Positions 58,867-64,000 of a DNA stretch of 64,000 bases are shown here, in pieces. A program made the translations under genes and the position numbers. This DNA is from JAEVLT01 sp964484065 (GTDB lineage: Bacteria > Bacillota > Bacilli > Bacillales > Cytobacillaceae). The notes beneath the pieces are model-generated. The model saw only the letters and a program-made list of their open reading frames with translations. It did not search any database and was not told the origin of the DNA. The stretch lies in assembly GCA_964484065.1 (NCBI GenBank), contig CAZAEW010000017.1, positions 1 to 64,000 on the forward strand, in the 5' to 3' direction. Numbering within the stretch: position 1 is the stretch's first letter; every line of letters begins with the position of its first letter.

Positions 58867-59865
58867 ATGATCAATAAAATTTTGCAGAGCAGCGGTTTTA
58901 AAAGAATCCTTATTTTTGTGTTAATCTCGCTGGTGTTATATGCGCTCAGAGAGATGATTAACTTAATTCTGCTGACATTTATTTTTGCTTTTTTAATGGA
59001 CCGGCTTGTAAACTTTGTTTCGAAGCGGATCCCTTTGAACCGCAAACTGATTGTGATCATTTTATATGCTGTCATTGTCGGTTTATTTTCGTTCGGTGTT
59101 GTCCGCTATCTGCCGATGATCGTTAGGGAAATAAAAGAATTAATTCGGCAGCTGTCTGCCTTTTATACGGCAAGGCATGACAATATCATCCTGACTTACC
59201 TTTTTAGCAAAATTCAAAAAATCCAAGTTCAAAATTATTTCGAGCAAGGTTTTACCTATATCATTCGTTACTTTACAGATATTAGCAGAGTTGGCCTGCA
59301 GGTTCTTTTAGCGATTCTGTTGAGTTTATTCTGTTTGCTGGAAAAACCAAAGCTCATTGTCTTTACGAGAAAGTTTAAAACAAGCAAGATTGCTCCCATT
59401 TACAATGAAATTGAATTTTTTGCCGGTAAATTTGCCAATACATTCGGAAAAGTCATTGAAGCTCAGTTAATTATTGCGCTCGTCAACTGTGCGTTAACAA
59501 CCATTTCTTTATGGATTTTAGGCTTCCCGCAGCTGGGCGGTTTGTCGATTATGGTCTTCCTGCTTGGGCTCATTCCCGTTGCCGGGGTGATTTTATCGTT
59601 GATTCCGCTCGCCATTATTGCCTACAGCATTGGCGGGTTTATTAAAGTTCTCTATATCGGGATTGCCATCTTAATCATTCATGGAATTGAAGCCTATATT
59701 CTCAATCCTAATTTAATGTCATCGAAAACCAATCTGCCTGTTTTTTATACCTTTATCGTCTTAATTTTTTCAGAACATTTTTTTGGCGTATGGGGATTGA
59801 TCGTTGGGATCCCGATTTTTGTTTTCCTGTTAGACGTGCTCGAAGTAACGGAGCCAAAAAAATAA
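58867..59865 (+). CDS. AI-2E family permease
   Basis: The 332-aa membrane protein has about seven spans and the family motifs AFLMDRLVNFVSKRI, LLEKPKLIV and VPVAGVILSLIPLAII-type loops with LGLIPVAGVI. Members export small metabolites or act as Na+/H+ antiporters in halophiles; the AI-2 role is limited to a few. Named by family only. No strong ribosome site (GTGAGG at 58850) but start fits. Confidence 0.9.
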   Translation: MINKILQSSGFKRILIFVLISLVLYALREMINLILLTFIFAFLMDRLVNFVSKRIPLNRKLIVIILYAVIVGLFSFGVVRYLPMIVREIKELIRQLSAFYTARHDNIILTYLFSKIQKIQVQNYFEQGFTYIIRYFTDISRVGLQVLLAILLSLFCLLEKPKLIVFTRKFKTSKIAPIYNEIEFFAGKFANTFGKVIEAQLIIALVNCALTTISLWILGFPQLGGLSIMVFLLGLIPVAGVILSLIPLAIIAYSIGGFIKVLYIGIAILIIHGIEAYILNPNLMSSKTNLPVFYTFIVLIFSEHFFGVWGLIVGIPIFVFLLDVLEVTEPKK

Positions 59866-59872
59866 CAATAGA

Positions 59873-59907
59873 CCCCATTCAAAAAAATTTGAATGGGGAT
59901 TTTATTT
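59873..59907 (+). terminator. terminator after AI-2E gene
   Basis: CCCCATTC / GAATGGGG stem with A/T loop then TTTTATTTT. Confidence 0.9.
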
Positions 59908-59973
59908 TCAAAAATAATGGTTTTGGATACAATGTTAGATGTGCATATACATAATGATGAGGGGGCATATCTC

Positions 59974-60207
59974 ATGAGCGAATGCAAATTAAATCATTCA
60001 CTTGAGGATGTAAAAAATAAATATGAATCGCAGTCCGGCTTTTTGCCGGAGGATATGAAAGGGCTGTTCGAGCGCTTTTTTGAAACCGAACACACGCAGG
60101 AACTGTTAAATGAAGTGTTCCATCTCATGAAAAAATATGATTTAGCTTCTGATGAAGAGAAGAGTACACGAAATAATCGCTTATATCTTGTTTTAGAAAA
60201 TATCTAA
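59974..60207 (+). CDS. hypothetical protein, 77 aa
   Basis: A small, acidic, helical protein (KLNHSLEDVKNKYESQSG, LLNEVFHLMKKYDLASDEE) with one Cys and no membrane segment. The family is unknown to me. ATG 59974 is used because GAGGGGG is upstream. It lies 31 bp before the beta-lactamase-fold lipoprotein gene. Confidence 0.78.
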   Translation: MSECKLNHSLEDVKNKYESQSGFLPEDMKGLFERFFETEHTQELLNEVFHLMKKYDLASDEEKSTRNNRLYLVLENI

Positions 60208-60238
60208 AAGAAATATTTAAGAGGAAAGGGTTACAGCA

Positions 60239-61375
60239 ATGAAAGTCAATCGTCCTCTCGTATTTATCCTTATTGCCATAGCAGTGTTCGGACAAGCCGG
60301 TTGTGTAAATCAGCAGGATGAAAAGGTCCAGCACCACGCTTCAGCAAATGATGAACTGGCTCAAAAAACCGACCCGGTTCAGGCAAAAATAAAAGATTAC
60401 TTAGTTTCGAATCATATCAACGGCACCATCAGCATCATAAAAGACAATAAAACGATTTTTGATGAAGGGGTTGGATACGCTGATTTTCAGAATGGCCTTT
60501 TAAATGAGCCGTCAACTCGACATCCAATCGGGTCGATTACGAAATCGATTGTTGCGACCAGCGTGATGCAGCTTCAGGATCGAGGGCTGTTATCCATTCA
60601 AGATCCTGTTTCAAAGTACATTCCGGATTTCCCTAATGGAAACAACATCAAGTTAATCCATTTATTAAATCATACTTCCGGTATCCATGTTCCGCTTCAT
60701 CGCTTAAAGGCAAAGTCACCGGCTGGATTAATCAAAGAGATGGAAAAATATCCAATCAAGTTTCCTGCCGGGACAAAGTGGAATTACCGCGATGAAAACT
60801 ATGTGGTTTTGGGCTACATTTTGGAAAAAGCATCGGGGATATCCACGCATAAATATATTGAAAAGAATATTTTTGCAAAAGCGGGGATGAAGCACTCCGG
60901 ATTTATTTCAAAAAAGGAGGAAGATATTTCTGCTTCAACCGGTTATTTGAAAAATAAGCTTCATCTGCTTTCCGCGAAAAATATTCCTCATACGACCTTG
61001 TTTGCGTATGCGGATATTTATTCGACAGCACATGATATTTGCTTGTATGATACGGCATTAATGAATGGCAAGCTTGTCTCAAAGCGGAGTTTAAAGGAGA
61101 TTTTACAACCGGGCTCAACCTCAAAGTACGGTCTTGGTCTTTATAATTTAGATTATGCGGTTTACAGCAGGGGCGTGATCGGCGGCTGGGAGGCTCTTCA
61201 TGTCTATTATCAAGACAATACCTCAATGGCTTTATTATTGAATGTTCGGGATAAAAATAAGGATATCCACCAAATCAGCAAGGATCTTTTTAACATTTTA
61301 GATGAAGAAATACCGAATCCCCGCTTTCATAAAACGGGGATTGGTGAACTTAATCCCAAGGTCGGGCTGTTGTAA
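60239..61375 (+). CDS. beta-lactamase-fold serine hydrolase lipoprotein
   Basis: The 378-aa lipoprotein has lipobox GQAGC (Cys22) and a class C/DD-peptidase fold with SxxK motif GSITKS (Ser about 99), a Tyr motif WNYRDENY and GGWE near the end in place of the KTG/HTG triad. It may act on peptidoglycan or esters. GAGGAAAGG precedes the ATG. Its 3' end overlaps the convergent acyl-CoA thioesterase gene by 26 nt. Confidence 0.9.
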   Translation: MKVNRPLVFILIAIAVFGQAGCVNQQDEKVQHHASANDELAQKTDPVQAKIKDYLVSNHINGTISIIKDNKTIFDEGVGYADFQNGLLNEPSTRHPIGSITKSIVATSVMQLQDRGLLSIQDPVSKYIPDFPNGNNIKLIHLLNHTSGIHVPLHRLKAKSPAGLIKEMEKYPIKFPAGTKWNYRDENYVVLGYILEKASGISTHKYIEKNIFAKAGMKHSGFISKKEEDISASTGYLKNKLHLLSAKNIPHTTLFAYADIYSTAHDICLYDTALMNGKLVSKRSLKEILQPGSTSKYGLGLYNLDYAVYSRGVIGGWEALHVYYQDNTSMALLLNVRDKNKDIHQISKDLFNILDEEIPNPRFHKTGIGELNPKVGLL

Positions 61376-61862
61376 AATAACTGGCCAGTTCTTTACTGTG
61401 CTTGCGGTGGATTTTCCGCATTTCAGCCCGCTCATGGCCGGTTTCATGCAGTTTCTTTTCTTCGTCTGTTTCCGGAATGACCGTCGGAACTTTTGACGGT
61501 TTTCCGTTGTCATCAAGGGCCACAAACGTTAAAAACGCGGTTGCAGCGATTTTTCGGGCTCCGGTTCGGAAATTTTCCGTAATGATTTTTACAAAGACTT
61601 CCATAGAGGAAGTTCCTGTCCATGTAACAAACGATTCAAAGACGACTGCATCCTGTGGTGTGATCGGACAAAGGAAATCGACTGAATCGGTTGAAGCGGT
61701 AACAACCTCTGTCCGGGAATGACGCTGTGCAGAGATTGAAGCAATAATATCCACATCACTCATTAACTTTCCGCCGAATAATGTATTGTGGTTGTTTACA
61801 TCATTTGGAAAAACTCGACTTGTTCTGATGACTCTAGAGTCATTACATTTTTTCGCATCCAT
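61350..61862 (-). CDS. acyl-CoA thioesterase (hot-dog fold)
   Basis: The 170-aa enzyme begins RVIRTSRVFPNDVNNHNTLFGG (shown here in parts: VFPNDVNNHNTLFGG), the hallmark of YkhA/YciA-type thioesterases with the catalytic Asn/Asp near residues 19-26, and contains RTEVVTASTDSVDFL. It hydrolyses fatty acyl-CoA. ATG 61862 follows GGGGGGAT; the upstream 62-codon extension is not translated from a plausible site. The stop lies inside the 3' end of the beta-lactamase-fold gene on the other strand. Confidence 0.92.
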   Translation of the reverse strand: MDAKKCNDSRVIRTSRVFPNDVNNHNTLFGGKLMSDVDIIASISAQRHSRTEVVTASTDSVDFLCPITPQDAVVFESFVTWTGTSSMEVFVKIITENFRTGARKIAATAFLTFVALDDNGKPSKVPTVIPETDEEKKLHETGHERAEMRKIHRKHSKELASYFTTARPWD

Positions 61863-62012
61863 CTTTATCCCCCCATAAATCAAGAATATAGCAAGATTCA
61901 AAAAAAGGGAACTAATGAGTATTTGAAAAAAGCAGATTGATGACGAAAATTGCTGAAAGAAGTGCAGCAGTGAATTTTGTGGTAAATTACTAATGATAAG
62001 GGGGCTAAACGA

Positions 62013-62840
62013 ATGAATTTGCAAAAAAAGATTATGGAGGAATTGCATATTGCTCCGGAGATCAATCCAAAAGAGGAAATTCGAAAACGAATTGACTTTT
62101 TGAAAAATTATCTTGTAAAAACGAACGCGCTGGGTTTTGTGTTAGGCATCAGCGGCGGGCAGGATTCTACCTTGGCGGGGCGTCTCTGCCAGCTTGCAGC
62201 CGAAGAACTGCGCAGCGAAGGAAAGGATGCATTATTTATTGCTGTCCGCCTTCCATATGGCGTTCAACAGGATGAAGAGGATGCGCAGCGCTCAATGGCG
62301 TTTATTAAAGCAGACCGGGAATATGCCTTTAATATTAAGGAAGCTGTTGATGAGGTTCAAAAAGAATATAACCGGATTGCTGAAGGCGAACCTTTGCGTG
62401 ACTATCACAAAGGCAATGTGAAAGCACGGATGAGAATGATTGCCCAGTATGCGATCGGCGGGATGGAAAATCTTCTCGTTGTCGGAACCGACCATGCTGC
62501 TGAAGCCGTGACTGGATTTTTTACCAAATACGGGGACGGCGGGGCCGATCTTCTTCCATTATCCGGCCTAACGAAGCGGCAGGGAAAAGCCCTGCTAGAA
62601 GAGCTTGGAGCGAATGAACTCTTGTATTTAAAAGTTCCTACGGCTGATTTGCTTGACAATAAACCGGGGCAAGCGGATGAAACCGAGCTGGGAATTTCCT
62701 ATGATACGCTCGATGATTATTTGGAAGGAAAAGCGGTTCCGCACGAAGCTGCAGAAAAAATTGAAAAACGCTATCTGGCAACTCAACATAAACGCAATCT
62801 TCCAGCAACAATGTTCGACAGCTGGTGGAAGCAGGGATGA
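62013..62840 (+). CDS. nadE: NAD synthetase, ammonia-dependent
   Basis: The 275-aa enzyme has the ATP-pyrophosphatase P-loop SGGQDSTLAGRL (about 46-57), KARMRMIAQYA, GTDHAAEAVTGFFTKYGDGG and the terminal KRNLPATMFDSWW. It makes NAD from deamido-NAD and ammonia. The length is standard for the Bacillus NadE. ATG 62013 follows AGGGGG. A terminator follows. Confidence 0.96.
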   Translation: MNLQKKIMEELHIAPEINPKEEIRKRIDFLKNYLVKTNALGFVLGISGGQDSTLAGRLCQLAAEELRSEGKDALFIAVRLPYGVQQDEEDAQRSMAFIKADREYAFNIKEAVDEVQKEYNRIAEGEPLRDYHKGNVKARMRMIAQYAIGGMENLLVVGTDHAAEAVTGFFTKYGDGGADLLPLSGLTKRQGKALLEELGANELLYLKVPTADLLDNKPGQADETELGISYDTLDDYLEGKAVPHEAAEKIEKRYLATQHKRNLPATMFDSWWKQG

Positions 62841-62875
62841 AAAATAAGGAGGAGTGGATCCTCCTTATTTTTTTT
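62841..62875 (+). terminator. terminator after nadE
   Basis: AAAATAAGGAGGA / TCCTCCTTATTTT stem with a 5-nt loop and T-run. Confidence 0.92.
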
Positions 62876-63021
62876 AGCCCGCACTAAAGTGCAGGAACCC
62901 CCGCTGATGGAAGTTTATGCTTATTTCAAAAAAATGTCATAAGCTTTACCAAAATAGTCCTGTGTTTAACGATATAATTTGAAAAAAGAAGCAGTGTTGC
63001 TGTGTGAACGGAGTGATCAGG

Positions 63022-64000
63022 GTGAAGTCAGCGTTATCGGAAGGAAAGTTTCTCCTTCTAACATTAGCGGCTATATTTTTATTAATTTTCTTCCACTTTT
63101 TTCAACAGCCATTATCTGTTTTGTATAACTCGAACAACTATGCAGGGGTTCATACATTATTAGAGTTTTTTAGCATATCCATCAGTATGTCGATCTTTCT
63201 TTATGGCCTAAAAAACTTTGATGCGACAAAATCAAGCCGAATGCTTCATCTATCATTTGCTTTTCTCATGATCGGCTCAATTGATTTGCTCCACACTCTT
63301 TCTTATAATGGGATGCCTTATTTATTTACGGACAGCTCAATTGCAAAGGAGACATGGTTCTGGGTCATTGCCCGGGTAATTGAGTCAGCTATGATGCTGA
63401 TGTTAATCATTTTGCCAAATCGAAAAATGAAACGGGACTACCGCGGGATTGTACTGTTAACAGGCATCTTGCTTACCTGCTTGGTTGGCTTTTTAGTCAT
63501 TCATTTTAATCCCAATCTCCCCTTGCTCTTTATTGAGGGAAAAGGAACGACTCCTTTCAAAAATGATATCGAATACTTCGTCTGCACCCTTCAATTTGTC
63601 TCGATTGTCATTTTGCTTTATCAGTATTATGTAGAAAAAAGCGGGATCAAGCTGACAATCACTTTGGCCTTTGTCTTTTTGTTCCTTTCTGAATTACTAT
63701 TTACAACGTATCAAAGTGTTTATGATCTTGATTCTTTTACGGGGCATATTTTCAAGGTGATCGGCTATTACTATATTTTAAAAGGTTTTTATTTTTACGA
63801 ATCATCATCCGAAAGGGACAAATTATTTGCATTGATGAAGAATTATCCGGGATTGATTTTTCAATTGGAGGTTAGGAGAAATGAATGTATTTGTACATTT
63901 AGCGAAGGAGATCTCCTCTCCAAGGATAAAATGGTTTCGAGCGAGCTGAATACGATTCAAGTTTTTCGAATTGTCGGACATCCAGCGGAAGAATATTGCT
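63022..64000 (+). CDS. MASE3-type sensor protein, N-terminal part (truncated by window end)
   Basis: The reading frame stays open to the window edge (326 codons). It starts with a seven-span MASE3 sensor domain (HTLLEFFSISISMSIFLYG, IGSIDLLHTLSYNGMPYL, ESAMMLMLIILP), then continues into what looks like a PAS domain (LFALMKNYPGLIFQLEV). MASE3 sensors precede histidine kinases or diguanylate cyclases; the output domain lies beyond the window. GTG 63022 follows GGAG by 8 nt. Confidence 0.85.
   Translation, partial: MKSALSEGKFLLLTLAAIFLLIFFHFFQQPLSVLYNSNNYAGVHTLLEFFSISISMSIFLYGLKNFDATKSSRMLHLSFAFLMIGSIDLLHTLSYNGMPYLFTDSSIAKETWFWVIARVIESAMMLMLIILPNRKMKRDYRGIVLLTGILLTCLVGFLVIHFNPNLPLLFIEGKGTTPFKNDIEYFVCTLQFVSIVILLYQYYVEKSGIKLTITLAFVFLFLSELLFTTYQSVYDLDSFTGHIFKVIGYYYILKGFYFYESSSERDKLFALMKNYPGLIFQLEVRRNECICTFSEGDLLSKDKMVSSELNTIQVFRIVGHPAEEYC

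Overview
The window reads as an AT-rich Bacillaceae chromosome. Support comes from a 3' tmRNA piece encoding a Bacillus-type tag, strong GGAGG ribosome sites with frequent GTG/TTG starts, YyaC-type spore protease, BcrC, YuiD, DedA and Ykh-type genes, a SinR-like regulator and an LnrJKLMN-like operon. The most notable property is that it appears to decode UGA as selenocysteine. Five small genes between 20 and 36.4 kb run through in-frame TGA codons, and four of those five TGA contexts are previously interpretable only as Sec. All five carry a compact hairpin 14-21 nt after a TGA, with a 6-7 bp stem and a 5-nt loop.

Region 1 (1-12.2 kb and 19.4-22.1 kb) looks like a copper/thiophilic-metal envelope regulon. 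It holds a sensor kinase (3240-4610) and an OmpR-type regulator (7015-7689), a double cupredoxin lipoprotein, Met-rich exported proteins, a NosR/NapH-like polyferredoxin, a multicopper oxidase, and two envelope selenoprotein candidates (a PCYCGC-type lipoprotein and a MerT-like membrane protein). An 11-bp tandem direct repeat, TTTCT(G/C)(C/G)A(T/C)A(N), lies upstream of nine transcription units here, including both TCS genes. I infer this is the binding site of that response regulator. Between these blocks (12.3-18.9 kb) is an envelope-lipid section: a UgtP-like glycosyltransferase, BcrC, DedA, a second TCS, YuiD and PAP2.

Region 2 (22.4-43.8 kb) is a persulfide/sulfur-trafficking regulon. 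CstR (23323-23586) and nine near-palindromic ATACC-N6-GGTAT operators link rhodaneses, two HesB-like selenoproteins, a TlpA-type thioredoxin, two CoA-disulfide-reductase-rhodanese fusions, TusA and TusA-rhodanese proteins, a DsrE-like protein, TauE/SafE and a rhodanese-persulfide dioxygenase fusion. Embedded are a large FAD/Fe-S glycolate/lactate-type oxidase, a Crp/Fnr regulator, an MFS exporter, a ferritin-like lipoprotein, a glutaredoxin and a small two-TGA membrane selenoprotein candidate.

Region 3 (43.9-64 kb) is more ordinary: an SH3b amidase, a SinR-like/GH16/GT2 exopolysaccharide operon, an LnrJKLMN-like two-component/ABC operon, a DUF4097 protein, 3-hydroxybutyrate dehydrogenase, YyaC, a PAS histidine kinase, an AI-2E family permease, a beta-lactamase-fold lipoprotein, an acyl-CoA thioesterase, NadE and a truncated MASE3 sensor. 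Several decayed genes (kinase fragment, DedA fragment, MCP fragment, a frameshifted ORF) and one dispersed repeat in two inverted copies are also present. All functional calls are from reading the sequence; no searches were run.
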